From contig CALVYG010000048.1 of NCBI GenBank assembly GCA_944372095.1, forward strand, positions 1 to 64,000: a stretch of 64,000 nt of DNA. Direction: 5' to 3'. Below the pieces are notes generated by a model. It saw only the letters and a list, made by a program, of their open reading frames with translations. It did no database searches and was not told the DNA's origin. Position 1 is the first letter of the stretch, and every line of letters begins with the position of its first letter. Positions 10,012 to 18,725 of the stretch are shown one piece after another. The position numbers and the translations under genes are program-made. Source of the stretch: an uncultured Clostridia bacterium. GTDB taxonomy: Bacteria; Bacillota; Clostridia; Christensenellales; DTU072.

Positions 10012-10996
10012 TTTCAATCTTCTCGATTACTTTACCGTCGTAAAGACTCTTAACTTGTAAAATTGAATTTTTAATAGCTTTGGATTTTGAACTTCCGTGA
10101 GATTTTACAATTATTTTTTCCAGACCAAGTAAAACTGCACCGCCGTTATCGTTGTAATCCATTTTATTTTTTATTTGTTTGAAAACAGGTTTAAGTAGCA
10201 GATAACCCAGTTTAGTTTTTATGCCTCCCGCATAAATTCCGTCTTTTATCATAGAGAACATAGTTAATGCTGTCCCTTCACACGATTTAAGAGCAATATT
10301 TCCCGAATATCCGTCACAAACAACTACGTCAGCATTTCCCGAAAGGATATCTCTGCCTTCTATATTGCCAATGAAGTTTATTTTATTGCATTTTTTAAGC
10401 AATGGAAATGTTTCTTTATTTAAAGAATTTCCTTTCTTATCCTCTGCTCCGTTACTCAGCAAAGCAACTTTCGGATTATCGATATTCAGAACACAGCTTG
10501 AATATGCTGATGCCATAATTGCAAATTGAACTAAATTTATCGGTTTAGGGTCAACATTTGCTCCGCAATCCATCAATAATACTTTTTTATTGGTTACGGT
10601 AGGCAGAACAGGACATAATGCCGGTCTGTTAACACCTTTAATTCTTTTCAAAAGTAAAACCGAACCGGTAAGTACTGCCCCCGTGCTTCCCGCCGAAACC
10701 AAACCGACAGCATCACTGTTTTCGTTAAGATAATTTATTGCGGCAACCAACGACGAATTCGTTTTCTTCCTTACTGCTTCAGTCGGAATATCGTCGTTTG
10801 TAATTGTTTCCGGAGCATTTATTACAGTAATCCTGTTTCCATTATATTCTAATTGTTTAAGTAATGATTGAATTTCTTTTTCGTTACCGAAGAGAACAAG
10901 TTCAAATCCTGTATTTTCGGAAACAGCATCGACTGCGCCTTTTACAAGTTCATAAGGAGAAAAATCCCCGCCGTATACATCTAAAACAATTTTCAT
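9995..10996 (-). CDS. plsX: Phosphate acyltransferase PlsX
   Basis: Makes acyl-phosphate from acyl-ACP for PlsY in phosphatidic acid synthesis. The 333-residue product begins MKIVLDVYGGDFSPYELVKGA, where the family usually has DAMGGD; here DVYGGD replaces it. It retains the GLVSAGSTGAVL and MDCGANVDPKP motifs and VVCDGYSGNIALK. It sits between rpmF and rnc. The usual fabD-fabG-acpP neighbours are absent, so fatty acid synthesis genes must lie elsewhere. Confidence 0.96.
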   Translation of the reverse strand: MKIVLDVYGGDFSPYELVKGAVDAVSENTGFELVLFGNEKEIQSLLKQLEYNGNRITVINAPETITNDDIPTEAVRKKTNSSLVAAINYLNENSDAVGLVSAGSTGAVLTGSVLLLKRIKGVNRPALCPVLPTVTNKKVLLMDCGANVDPKPINLVQFAIMASAYSSCVLNIDNPKVALLSNGAEDKKGNSLNKETFPLLKKCNKINFIGNIEGRDILSGNADVVVCDGYSGNIALKSCEGTALTMFSMIKDGIYAGGIKTKLGYLLLKPVFKQIKNKMDYNDNGGAVLLGLEKIIVKSHGSSKSKAIKNSILQVKSLYDGKVIEKIENDIGK

Positions 10997-11025
10997 TATC
11001 TATACCTCATTTTTTATACAAGAAA

Positions 11026-11045
11026 CAGAGGAACAATGTCCTCTG
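11026..11045 (-). other. Short hairpin between rpmF and plsX
   Basis: A seven-base stem CAGAGGA / TCCTCTG with a six-base loop CATTGT lies in the 89-base gap. No T tract follows, so partial attenuation or processing is possible but unproven. Confidence 0.35.
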
Positions 11046-11085
11046 CTCTATAAACTAAAATCAGCAATACGAAACTCAATAATAG

Positions 11086-11274
11086 TTATTTGTTTTCCGT
11101 ATCGTTTACAACAACAGGTTTGCCGTCGTAATATCCGCATTTGGGGCATACTTCATGAGATTTTTTCAACTCATGGCATTGTGCACATTCGACAAGATTA
11201 AGCGGTTTAAGCTTCCAGTTAGCAAAACGCGAATTACCTCTTTTTTTAGATACTTTGGACTTCGGTACAGCCAT
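11086..11274 (-). CDS. rpmF: Large ribosomal subunit protein bL32
   Basis: Small 50S protein. The 62-residue product has the MAVPKSKVSKKRGNSRFANWK N-terminus and a four-cysteine zinc ribbon (CAQC, CPKC), the zinc-binding form of bL32. GGAGGTG lies eight bases before the ATG and a near-perfect promoter lies about 45 bases upstream. In many bacteria rpmF leads the plsX operon, and the same order holds here (rpmF, plsX, rnc). Confidence 0.97.
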   Translation of the reverse strand: MAVPKSKVSKKRGNSRFANWKLKPLNLVECAQCHELKKSHEVCPKCGYYDGKPVVVNDTENK

Positions 11275-11315
11275 TTTCCCGCACCTCCTCTGTTTTAAAT
11301 TTTCTTATCTTTGAA

Positions 11316-11344
11316 ATTATATAGAAAAAAATTTTTTATGTCAA
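11316..11344 (-). promoter_or_regulatory. Sigma-A promoter of rpmF-plsX-rnc
   Basis: TTGACA (11344-11339) and TATAAT (11321-11316) on the minus strand, both exact consensus, 17 bases apart. Confidence 0.9.
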
Positions 11345-11370
11345 CTTTTTTCCCACTAATTTATATTTTG

Positions 11371-12570
11371 TTATTTTATCTCGCTTAATCTTACGGCATC
11401 TCTCGCTATAACCAATTCTTCATTTGTAGGCATTACTACAACCTTAACTTTTGAAGTAGGTTTATTCAATACTGCAAATTTACCTCTCGGAGAAGTATCG
11501 TTTACTTCAAAATCGAAATCAATACCGAAATGCTCCATGCCATTCATTATCATTGCGCGAACTTCTTTACTGTTTTCACCGATTCCGCCTGTAAAAACAA
11601 GACAATCCAGACCTCCGAGGGCAGCATAATAACTTCCTATATATTTTTTTATTCTGTATGCAAACATATCCAAGGCAAGTTTTGAAAATTCGTCGCCTTC
11701 CGCTGCGCCTTTACATAGGTCTCTACAATCGCTTTTTCCCGCTATTCCCTTAAATCCGCTTTCTTTATTAAGAATAGTAAGACATTCATGAACATTAATT
11801 TTTTTGCAATCGCACATAAACTCGACAACGGCAGGGTCAAGGTCACCGCTTCTTGTTCCCATAATCAATCCTTCAAGCGGAGTAAGTCCCATTGTCGTGT
11901 CGATACATTTCCCGTTTTTAACGGCAGCAATGCTGCTTCCGTTGCCTAAATGGCATGTAATCATTTTTTCACAGACAGATTCACCGAATTTTTCTCTTAC
12001 CGCTCCGCTGACAAATTTATGAGATGTTCCGTGGAACCCGTATTTTCTGATTTTGAATTTTTCATAGTCAGAATAAGGAATGCCATACATATAAGCATAT
12101 TTGGGCATTGTAAGATGAAAACCCGTATCGAATACGGCAACCATTGGAGTGCCGGGCATTACTTCCCTGCAAGATTCTATACATGCAATATTTGCAGGCA
12201 TATGCAAAGGTCCTAGTACTTTGTTTTTCTTGCAAATTGCAATTACGGTATCGTCAATTAAAACGCTGTCCGTAAAATCTTCTCCGCTATGTAGTACTCT
12301 GTGTCCTACGGCTTTAATTTCATCTACATTTTTTATTACGCCGTGATTAACATCCAATAATGCTTTAAGCACAAGTTTCAAAGCCTCGGTATGATTTGCA
12401 ATAGGAGTAATAAATTCGTATTCGGATTTTCCTTCCGGTTCATGGACAAGACGGGCGTTTTTTTCTCCTATTCTCTCAACGACTCCTTTGCATAAACGGG
12501 ATTCGTTATCCATTTCTATAATTTGGTATTTAAGAGAACTGCTTCCGGCGTTAATAACAAGAACTTTCAT
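11371..12570 (-). CDS. ackA: Acetate kinase
   Basis: Converts acetyl phosphate and ADP to acetate and ATP, the energy-yielding step of acetate fermentation. The 399-residue protein begins MKVLVINAGSSSLKYQII, which includes the phosphate-1 motif. It has GHRVLHSG, FDTGFH, the HLGNGSS motif and FTGGIGENS. The start at 12570 is chosen because AGGAGG lies six bases upstream; the longer frame to 12606 runs into the intergenic region. It follows pta by 10 bases in one operon. Confidence 0.97.
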   Translation of the reverse strand: MKVLVINAGSSSLKYQIIEMDNESRLCKGVVERIGEKNARLVHEPEGKSEYEFITPIANHTEALKLVLKALLDVNHGVIKNVDEIKAVGHRVLHSGEDFTDSVLIDDTVIAICKKNKVLGPLHMPANIACIESCREVMPGTPMVAVFDTGFHLTMPKYAYMYGIPYSDYEKFKIRKYGFHGTSHKFVSGAVREKFGESVCEKMITCHLGNGSSIAAVKNGKCIDTTMGLTPLEGLIMGTRSGDLDPAVVEFMCDCKKINVHECLTILNKESGFKGIAGKSDCRDLCKGAAEGDEFSKLALDMFAYRIKKYIGSYYAALGGLDCLVFTGGIGENSKEVRAMIMNGMEHFGIDFDFEVNDTSPRGKFAVLNKPTSKVKVVVMPTNEELVIARDAVRLSEIK

Positions 12571-12580
12571 AATAACCCTC

Positions 12581-13582
12581 CTAGCATTGCAATGCGGTAA
12601 CCGCAACTACGCCTACGACGTCTTCAACAGAACATCCTCTGCTCAAATCATTTACAGGCTTTGCAAACCCTTGACAAACCGGACCGATAGCTTCCGCTCC
12701 GGAAAATCTTTGTACAAGTTTATATCCGATATTTCCGGATTGCAAATCCGGGAAAATAAGAACATTCGCTTTACCTGCGACTTTACTTCCGGGAGCTTTT
12801 AATTTTGCAACGGATTCTACAAGTGCTGCGTCAAGTTGAAGTTCACCGTCACAAGAAAGCTCGGGTTGTTTTTTATGAACAATTTTTACTGCTTCCGTTA
12901 CTTTATCTACATTTTCGTGTTTTGCGCTTCCTTTTGTGCTGAAACTGAGTAGTGCAACTTCGGGGTCGCTGATTCCTGCAATATTGACTGCACTGTCCGC
13001 ACTGGCGATAGCTATATCGGCAAGTTGCTCGGATGTGGGTAAAATATTTACCGCACAATCACCGAAAACCAATACGCCGTTTTGTCCGTAAATATGTCCC
13101 GTTGCCGATTCGGGCATTGACATTATAAAGCAACTGCTTACCGTATTCACACCGGTTTTTGTTTTGATAATTTGCAGTGCGGGACGAAGAACATCGCCTG
13201 TCGAACGCACGGAACCGCCGACCATTCCGTCCGCATCGCCCGATTTTACCATAAGACAACCATAATATAAATTATCCGTCATAACAAGCTTTTCGGCATT
13301 TTCTCGAGTCATACCTTTGGCTTTTCTTAATTCGTAAAGCAAATCTATATATTTTGAAGTTTTCGGACTTACCGACGGGTCAATGATTTCTATATCGCAT
13401 AAATCGCAACCTGCTTTTTCTTTAATTACTTTTTCTCGACCGATAAGTGTAATTTTTGCTATTCTACGCTCGGTTATTGCCTTTGCAGCATTTATAATTC
13501 TCTCTTCTTCTCCTTCCGGTAAAACGATGTGTTTGTAAAGCGACTTCGCTTTATCATAAATCGAATCCATCAATTTTGACAC
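12581..13582 (-). CDS. pta: Phosphate acetyltransferase
   Basis: Converts acetyl-CoA and phosphate to acetyl phosphate, supplying AckA. The 333-residue protein is the short, single-domain form (no DRTGG or N-terminal P-loop domain), as in most Bacillota. Recognisable parts are IVLPEGEEERI at the N-terminus, MVGGSVRSTGDVLRPALQII, and near the C-terminus VLIFPDLQSGNIGYK and the GPVCQGFAKPVNDLSRG motif. The GTG start at 13582 has GGAGG five bases upstream. It is first in pta-ackA with its own promoter. Confidence 0.97.
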   Translation of the reverse strand: MSKLMDSIYDKAKSLYKHIVLPEGEEERIINAAKAITERRIAKITLIGREKVIKEKAGCDLCDIEIIDPSVSPKTSKYIDLLYELRKAKGMTRENAEKLVMTDNLYYGCLMVKSGDADGMVGGSVRSTGDVLRPALQIIKTKTGVNTVSSCFIMSMPESATGHIYGQNGVLVFGDCAVNILPTSEQLADIAIASADSAVNIAGISDPEVALLSFSTKGSAKHENVDKVTEAVKIVHKKQPELSCDGELQLDAALVESVAKLKAPGSKVAGKANVLIFPDLQSGNIGYKLVQRFSGAEAIGPVCQGFAKPVNDLSRGCSVEDVVGVVAVTALQC

Positions 13583-13648
13583 GACAACCTCCGAAAAATG
13601 CTTTATTTTTTATTTTTTTTTTATTATAATGTTTTTAATATTATTTTA

Positions 13649-13676
13649 ATTATATTACATTTAAAAAATAAAGCAA
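13649..13676 (-). promoter_or_regulatory. Promoter of pta-ackA
   Basis: TTGCTT (13676-13671), a 16-base spacer and TATAAT (13654-13649) on the minus strand, in the divergent gap with tmcAL. Confidence 0.6.
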
Positions 13677-13693
13677 GTAAAAAAGGAATTTTT

Positions 13694-14890
13694 ATGAGAA
13701 CAACGGCAATTATATGTGAATATAATCCATTTACATACGGGCATATGCGCCATCTTGAATCAGCAAGAAAAGAAACGGATGCGGACACAATAATTTGTGT
13801 TATGAGCGGTTCTTTTACCCAAAGAGGTGAAGCTGCAATTCTTGACCGTTACCAAAGAGCAGAATTGGCAACACGTTTAGGAGCGGATATGGTGGTTGAA
13901 CTTCCGCTTATTTATGCAATTTCGCCTGCCGATAATTTTGCATACGGCGCGCTGAAAACCGTTTCCGTTTTACCGAATGTGGAATATCTTAGTTTCGGCA
14001 GCGAATGCGGTGATATTGATATTTTAACTAAAACGGCTGATTTCGTCGATAATGAACCCGAAGAATTCAAGAAAATACTTTCAGATAAAATAGCGGAAGG
14101 GAACAATTATCCGAAAGCATATAGTTCTTCTATTGATATTTATGCAGAAAAGTATTCCGATTTCAGCCAACTTAAAGGTATATTTAATTATCCGAATAAC
14201 TGTTTAGGTATATGCTATATACGGGCGGCTAAAAAATTGGGATTAAATATAAAATTTCACACAATTAAACGTGAAGATAACGACAACAGCAATGAATTAA
14301 GCGGTGAATTCCCTTCTGCAGCCGCAATCCGATACGCTTTAAGACATGAACGATTTGAAGAAATACAAAAATATGTACATCCATACTGTTACAATTATCT
14401 TAAAAACATAAAAAGTGACGGGCTTGCTTTAAATGATTTATGTCTTTTTAAGATGAAATCAATAAGCGGATACGATTTAGAAAAATATTATGACATAGAC
14501 GTTGCAGGCGGATTGCATAACCGTCTTAAACTTGCTGCAGCGGAATCGGTAACGTTTAACGAGTTTCTTGAAAAGGCAAAAACAAAAAAATATACTATGG
14601 CAAGAATTAAACGTATATGCCTGTATGCATTGTTTGATATTACAAACGAAATGTATGATAATGCGGTAAAATGTCCTCCTCATGTATATGTTCTTTCTGT
14701 AAACAAATTGCGAAAAGACATATTGTCTGAATTATATAAATCCTGCGAAAATGTTTTAATTCGTTATTCGGATATGAGTAAAGTCGATAAATCGCTACGT
14801 TTTTTAATTAAGCTTGATTTTCAGGCACATGGAACACTTAACCTAATTAATCGTTCACAAAATTTTAATAAATCTGTGATATTTGTATAA
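13694..14890 (+). CDS. tmcAL: tRNA(Met) cytidine acetate ligase TmcAL
   Basis: Nucleotidyltransferase-like enzyme (YlbM family) that makes N4-acetylcytidine at the wobble position of elongator tRNA(Met) from acetate and ATP. The 398-residue protein begins MRTTAIICEYNPFTYGHMRHL; the T/HxGH adenylate site reads TYGH. VMSGSFTQRGEAAI follows. AAAGGAA precedes ATG 13694; the upstream in-frame extension is an A+T run. It stands back to back with pta-ackA, and because acetate is the substrate of TmcAL the pairing may be more than chance. Its own terminator follows. Confidence 0.9.
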   Translation: MRTTAIICEYNPFTYGHMRHLESARKETDADTIICVMSGSFTQRGEAAILDRYQRAELATRLGADMVVELPLIYAISPADNFAYGALKTVSVLPNVEYLSFGSECGDIDILTKTADFVDNEPEEFKKILSDKIAEGNNYPKAYSSSIDIYAEKYSDFSQLKGIFNYPNNCLGICYIRAAKKLGLNIKFHTIKREDNDNSNELSGEFPSAAAIRYALRHERFEEIQKYVHPYCYNYLKNIKSDGLALNDLCLFKMKSISGYDLEKYYDIDVAGGLHNRLKLAAAESVTFNEFLEKAKTKKYTMARIKRICLYALFDITNEMYDNAVKCPPHVYVLSVNKLRKDILSELYKSCENVLIRYSDMSKVDKSLRFLIKLDFQAHGTLNLINRSQNFNKSVIFV

Positions 14891-14922
14891 AAAAAGCAAC
14901 TCGATCTGAGTTGCTTTTTTTA
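14889..14922. terminator. Bidirectional terminator between tmcAL and the GT-C gene
   Basis: Stem AGCAACTC / GAGTTGCT with loop GATCT, flanked by A and T runs, serving the two convergent genes. Confidence 0.92.
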
Positions 14923-14928
14923 TTACTA

Positions 14929-17127
14929 TTATTTACGTTGTAATTTAATAATTGTTTTATAATAACCTTTTTTAATACGGCGCCCTAAATTCGATAGCCA
15001 TTGACTGTAAGTAAGTTGCATCGGTAATATTTTTCGCACTTTTCTCGAAACAACAATATCATATACTATATAGATATAATATAAAACCATAATTAAGTTT
15101 ATAGCTGAGAAGACGTACATTACAGGATCTTTTCCTATTGTTCCGATTGCAGAGGAAGTATATTCAATAAATAATTCCGAATAACTTACATTGATAAACA
15201 TCAAGACAGCAAATACGACAAAACTGAAATAAATTCTTTTTTCCTTGTTTATTATTGCATAAATCAGCATTAATGCAAGGGAAATATACATTGAAATCGG
15301 GTTCATATTATTCCCGAAAACAAACAGCATATTTATAAATGCCGTTGCCATAAGAACAAGATTCATTCTGTTTTTGAATTTGAAATACGCTAAACCTATA
15401 AGAGTCAATAAGAAGACAATAAATATTGCCGTAACAACAACGGATGCCGTGCTTATTGCAGCAAAGTTATTTCCCAATAAACTCTGAAAATTAAACGCGT
15501 TTCTGACATATACGGCACCGGAGTAAAGTTCTGCCCAGGTTTTTTCAAAACAATAAAATACTTTGCCGTCATTGATATAATTTATATCAATAGATGCGTT
15601 CAAGGCGTAGAATACAAAGAATGCCAGAACAAAAATAATGGAAGCAGGTATGACTTTTTTAATATCAATTATGCATTGCATCACGGTATAGAATATAATT
15701 AACGGAGCAATAAACAATGCCGTTAACGAGAACATGCATGCTACAAAATAGGTAATCGCTGTTCCGATATAATTGTTTTTAAGCATAAAGTACACAGTCA
15801 ATACAATTAAAAATACCGTTACACTGTCAGTGTACCCCCAAATTGAACTTGTGGCAAAAATAACAGGCAATATTGCGTATAATCCCGCAACAATGATTGC
15901 ACCAATATTTCCTGCTGATTTTCTTATAAGCAAATATATGATAATAACTGTTCCTATATCTGCAAGTGAACATAAGAATCTTATAAAGAAAAGCGTAGCC
16001 GGATAAGCATTGCCTCCGCTTTCAAAAATTCGTCCCAAAAGACCGCATAATCCGAGGAAGTATACTTGTAAAGGCGATGAAGAAACCGAACCGTATGTCA
16101 ATCCGTTATCCGTTGCAAATTCCGACAAGTATAACCCTAAGTCTTTGGGACCGAATTTGGAGATAAACATTGCCTGAGTCGTTAAGCTTTCAAGGTTATA
16201 ACCCATAATCGAATACAGATAATCTGATGAAACAGCAGTTGAAACGATATCTGAAATCAATCGCAGAATCAATGCAATTGCGGTAACCATAATTATCCCT
16301 AAATATTTACTTTCCGATAATTTAGCAAAAAAACCGGTATAACCGTGTTCGGGAGTATTAAGATGTAAATGTCTTTGATATGCAAAGTAAGCGAAATAAC
16401 AAAGAACAATCATTACGATTGCACCCATTACAATGTAAAAAATATTAAAATCAGATTGAAGTCCGTAATAATCCGAACCATAGGAACCTGCATCGTTAGT
16501 TGCAGTTATTGCGGATTTATCGACTCTTTCCAAAGTGAATTTTTTCAGAGTAACGTTAATAGACGCCGGATAATCTTTAGTCCCCACATTCAATACAATT
16601 GTAGCATTCCCACCGGATTTCGCTTTAAACCCTACTACATACTCGCCGCTGCCTGTTTCCAGTTGCATAAGAGATTCATCGGCAACGCCGGCAGAAGCAT
16701 CATTATTATAATTGAAATTCTCATCTTCAAGAAAAGAAACAAAAACACCGTCATAGTTATTTCCGCTTGTAAAAGCTGAAATTTTTGAAATATCTACGCT
16801 GTAAGTTATTTTATAATATTGTCCCTGTGTAAGTTTTACTTCTTGCCCTACATATGCCCATCCGCTGTCAGCAGTATTTATGGTTAAGGAATAAGAATCG
16901 TCTTCCTCATCGGCGTTCATGGTAAAAACATCACTGTCTTCCGTAATGCTGTCCGCTGTTTTCAGTATCCAATCATTTTTAAGTTCCGTTAGCGATGAAT
17001 ATTTGAAAATGCCGTTATCATTATTAAGCATATTCTCGTTTTTCTTTGTGCAACCCGATAATACTACTACTAAAACTGTAATGCAGAGTAAAATGAGAAC
17101 GCAAGTTAAAAACTTTTTATTTCGCAT
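14929..17127 (-). CDS. Lipoprotein-like GT-C membrane glycosyltransferase
   Basis: A 732-residue protein with three parts. Residues 1-26 form a signal ending in LSGC, a lipobox. Residues about 30-215 form a soluble region rich in beta pattern (GWAYVGQEVKLTQGQYYKITY), resembling a carbohydrate-binding sandwich. From about residue 225 there are ten or more membrane helices. These contain features of the PMT/ArnT-type GT-C superfamily: a short acidic loop after the second helix, FIRFLCSLADIGT, and SSIWGYTDSVTVFLIVL. Such enzymes use lipid-linked sugars at the outer membrane face; donor and acceptor are unknown. It is a single-gene unit with a basic cytoplasmic tail. The fold is fairly sure, the specific function is not. 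Confidence 0.7.
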   Translation of the reverse strand: MRNKKFLTCVLILLCITVLVVVLSGCTKKNENMLNNDNGIFKYSSLTELKNDWILKTADSITEDSDVFTMNADEEDDSYSLTINTADSGWAYVGQEVKLTQGQYYKITYSVDISKISAFTSGNNYDGVFVSFLEDENFNYNNDASAGVADESLMQLETGSGEYVVGFKAKSGGNATIVLNVGTKDYPASINVTLKKFTLERVDKSAITATNDAGSYGSDYYGLQSDFNIFYIVMGAIVMIVLCYFAYFAYQRHLHLNTPEHGYTGFFAKLSESKYLGIIMVTAIALILRLISDIVSTAVSSDYLYSIMGYNLESLTTQAMFISKFGPKDLGLYLSEFATDNGLTYGSVSSSPLQVYFLGLCGLLGRIFESGGNAYPATLFFIRFLCSLADIGTVIIIYLLIRKSAGNIGAIIVAGLYAILPVIFATSSIWGYTDSVTVFLIVLTVYFMLKNNYIGTAITYFVACMFSLTALFIAPLIIFYTVMQCIIDIKKVIPASIIFVLAFFVFYALNASIDINYINDGKVFYCFEKTWAELYSGAVYVRNAFNFQSLLGNNFAAISTASVVVTAIFIVFLLTLIGLAYFKFKNRMNLVLMATAFINMLFVFGNNMNPISMYISLALMLIYAIINKEKRIYFSFVVFAVLMFINVSYSELFIEYTSSAIGTIGKDPVMYVFSAINLIMVLYYIYIVYDIVVSRKVRKILPMQLTYSQWLSNLGRRIKKGYYKTIIKLQRK

Positions 17128-17160
17128 ATTTTTTACCTCATATCATCTATTTAAGCGAAT

Positions 17161-17190
17161 ACAACCATTCCGATATTTCCGGAACGGTTG
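17161..17190 (-). terminator. Hairpin after rplS
   Basis: A 12-base stem ACAACCGTTCCG / CGGAATGGTTGT with a single mismatched or wobble pair lies 24 bases past the rplS stop. The T tract is weak, so terminator activity is probable rather than certain. Confidence 0.55.
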
Positions 17191-17213
17191 TATGAAGTTT
17201 TATATTTAAAAAA

Positions 17214-17567
17214 CTATTCGTGACGACCTGCCTGTTTAATTTTTGCGGCCCTTCCGGTACGTCCTCTCAAATAATACAGTTTAGCTCTTCTTACTTTACC
17301 CTTTCTTACTATATCTATATGGTCGATTTTGGGCGAATGGAGCGGAAAAGTTCTCTCAACTCCGATGCCGAAAGACATTCTTCTTACGGTAAATGTTTCT
17401 CTGATTGAACCGTTTTTACGAGCAATGACTATACCCTCAAACGCTTGCAACCTTTCTCTTGTTCCCTCAACGACTTTAACGAAAACCTTAACGGTATCGC
17501 CTACTCTGAAATCCGGAAGGTCTTTTCTTAATCCTTCGGATTCGATTACATCAATGATATTTGCCAT
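17214..17567 (-). CDS. rplS: Large ribosomal subunit protein bL19
   Basis: bL19 lies at the 30S-50S interface. The 117-residue product shows the family blocks [56 protein letters not shown] and a basic C-terminus [13 protein letters not shown]. The gene stands downstream of yraN with its own promoter and a leader of about 110 bases. In many Bacillota it lies between trmD and rbgA. AGGTAAG precedes the ATG. Confidence 0.97.
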   Translation of the reverse strand: MANIIDVIESEGLRKDLPDFRVGDTVKVFVKVVEGTRERLQAFEGIVIARKNGSIRETFTVRRMSFGIGVERTFPLHSPKIDHIDIVRKGKVRRAKLYYLRGRTGRAAKIKQAGRHE

Positions 17568-17676
17568 GACTTACCTCCATTGTATTTGAACGACATTCGT
17601 ACAAGGCATAAATTAAACGCTGAACCCAATAAAAATTTATAAACAAGCGTTCTCTTGCATAGGACTGTCGCAAGTC
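17568..17676 (-). promoter_or_regulatory. rplS 5' leader
   Basis: About 109 bases of untranslated RNA lie between the promoter and rplS. Short complementary pairs are visible near the 5' end (TTGC/GCAA and CAAG/CTTG). Ribosomal protein leaders for L19 are known in Bacillota, but I could not fold this or match it to that family. An autoregulatory role is a guess from position and length. Confidence 0.35.
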
Positions 17677-17682
17677 TAGTCT

Positions 17683-17711
17683 ATGATACCAAATATTAAA
17701 AAAAATATCAA
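17683..17711 (-). promoter_or_regulatory. Promoter of rplS
   Basis: TTGATA (17711-17706), 17-base spacer, TATCAT (17688-17683) on the minus strand, just after the end of yraN. Confidence 0.65.
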
Positions 17712-17756
17712 GTAATTTTTCTTAAATATTTTATATTAAATATTATAACCGCTTTT

Positions 17757-18113
17757 TCAATTCCATCGTGCATAAAATGCATTTTCTATGTGAGTAATTT
17801 TATCGTACAAAATGCCGATTACGTCGTATCTGTAACCTTGACAAGATATTTTATGTTCTGAAAGATATTTTCTGCTTGTATTGACAATTTTTTTTATTTT
17901 TGCCTTAGTAATTGTTTCAAGCGGATTACCGAAAATGTTATCTGTTCTTGTCCTTACTTCAACAAATACTAGAATGTTGCCGTCTTTTGCTATTATATCG
18001 ATTTCTCCGATATTCGGATAAAATATGTTTTGCGCGACTATTGCGTATCCCTTTGCTTGAAGGAATTCTTTTGCTATTTCTTCTCCTTTGACACCCGATG
18101 CATACTTATCCAT
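17757..18113 (-). CDS. UPF0102 family endonuclease-like protein YraN
   Basis: Small protein of the UPF0102 (YraN) family with a restriction-endonuclease-like fold; its cellular role is not settled. The 118-residue product shows the family pattern: GVKGEEIAKEFLQAKGY, then NIGEIDIIAKDGNILVFVEVRTR with the acidic/lysine-type E-D-EVR motif, and RYDVIGI. It follows rnhB by three bases and ends the rpsP operon. The pairing with rnhB is conserved in many Bacillota. Confidence 0.9.
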   Translation of the reverse strand: MDKYASGVKGEEIAKEFLQAKGYAIVAQNIFYPNIGEIDIIAKDGNILVFVEVRTRTDNIFGNPLETITKAKIKKIVNTSRKYLSEHKISCQGYRYDVIGILYDKITHIENAFYARWN

Positions 18114-18116
18114 AAT

Positions 18117-18725
18117 TTATTTGAAGAAATTTTTTATAAACGTTTTACGGTGGATTGGACACGGACCGTATTTTTTTAACATTTCTATATGCAATTTTGT
18201 TCCGTAACCTTTATGCTTTTCAAATCCGTATTCGGGATAAAGTTCAGCATATTTTTTCATTAAATCATCACGATGTACTTTTGCAAGAATTGACGCTGCC
18301 GCTATCGAATAACTTAATGCGTCACCGTGTATCAACGATAGCGATGGAACTCCGAAATTATCTTTAACGGCATCTATAAATATAATTTCGGGTTTAATAG
18401 CAAGATTTCCGCTCGCAATTTTCATTGCTTTCTTTGTCGCTTCAAGTATATTTATTTCATCAATAATATTGTTATCGATATCTGCTATACGGTATGAAAA
18501 AGCATTATCTGTAATTGAATTAAACAGTACTTCTCTTTTTTTTCCGGGGATTTTTTTACTGTCATTAATACCTGATATAATATGAGATAAATCCATTATA
18601 CAACATGCGGCAGTAACGGGTCCTGCAAGAGGACCTCTTCCTGCTTCGTCCATTCCCGCAATAAATTTATATCCTTTTTCAAGATATTGTTTTTCATAAA
18701 AAAGCAAATCTAATTTATCATTCAT
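18117..18725 (-). CDS. rnhB: Ribonuclease HII
   Basis: Cleaves RNA in RNA-DNA hybrids and single ribonucleotides in DNA. The 202-residue protein has the metal-binding motif GMDEAGRGPLAGPV, a further catalytic aspartate in IFIDAVKD, and SIAAASILAKVHRDDLM. The C-terminal HKGYGTKLH block is also present. It overlaps the rbgA stop by four bases. The gene order trmD-rbgA-rnhB-yraN matches the conserved Bacillota cluster. Confidence 0.96.
   Translation of the reverse strand: MNDKLDLLFYEKQYLEKGYKFIAGMDEAGRGPLAGPVTAACCIMDLSHIISGINDSKKIPGKKREVLFNSITDNAFSYRIADIDNNIIDEINILEATKKAMKIASGNLAIKPEIIFIDAVKDNFGVPSLSLIHGDALSYSIAAASILAKVHRDDLMKKYAELYPEYGFEKHKGYGTKLHIEMLKKYGPCPIHRKTFIKNFFK

Noticed and set aside
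13598-13693. N-terminal extension of tmcAL
   Set aside because: The extension is a Phe/Ile/Leu-rich A+T stretch through the pta promoter; AAAGGAA marks ATG 13694, and the family starts there.
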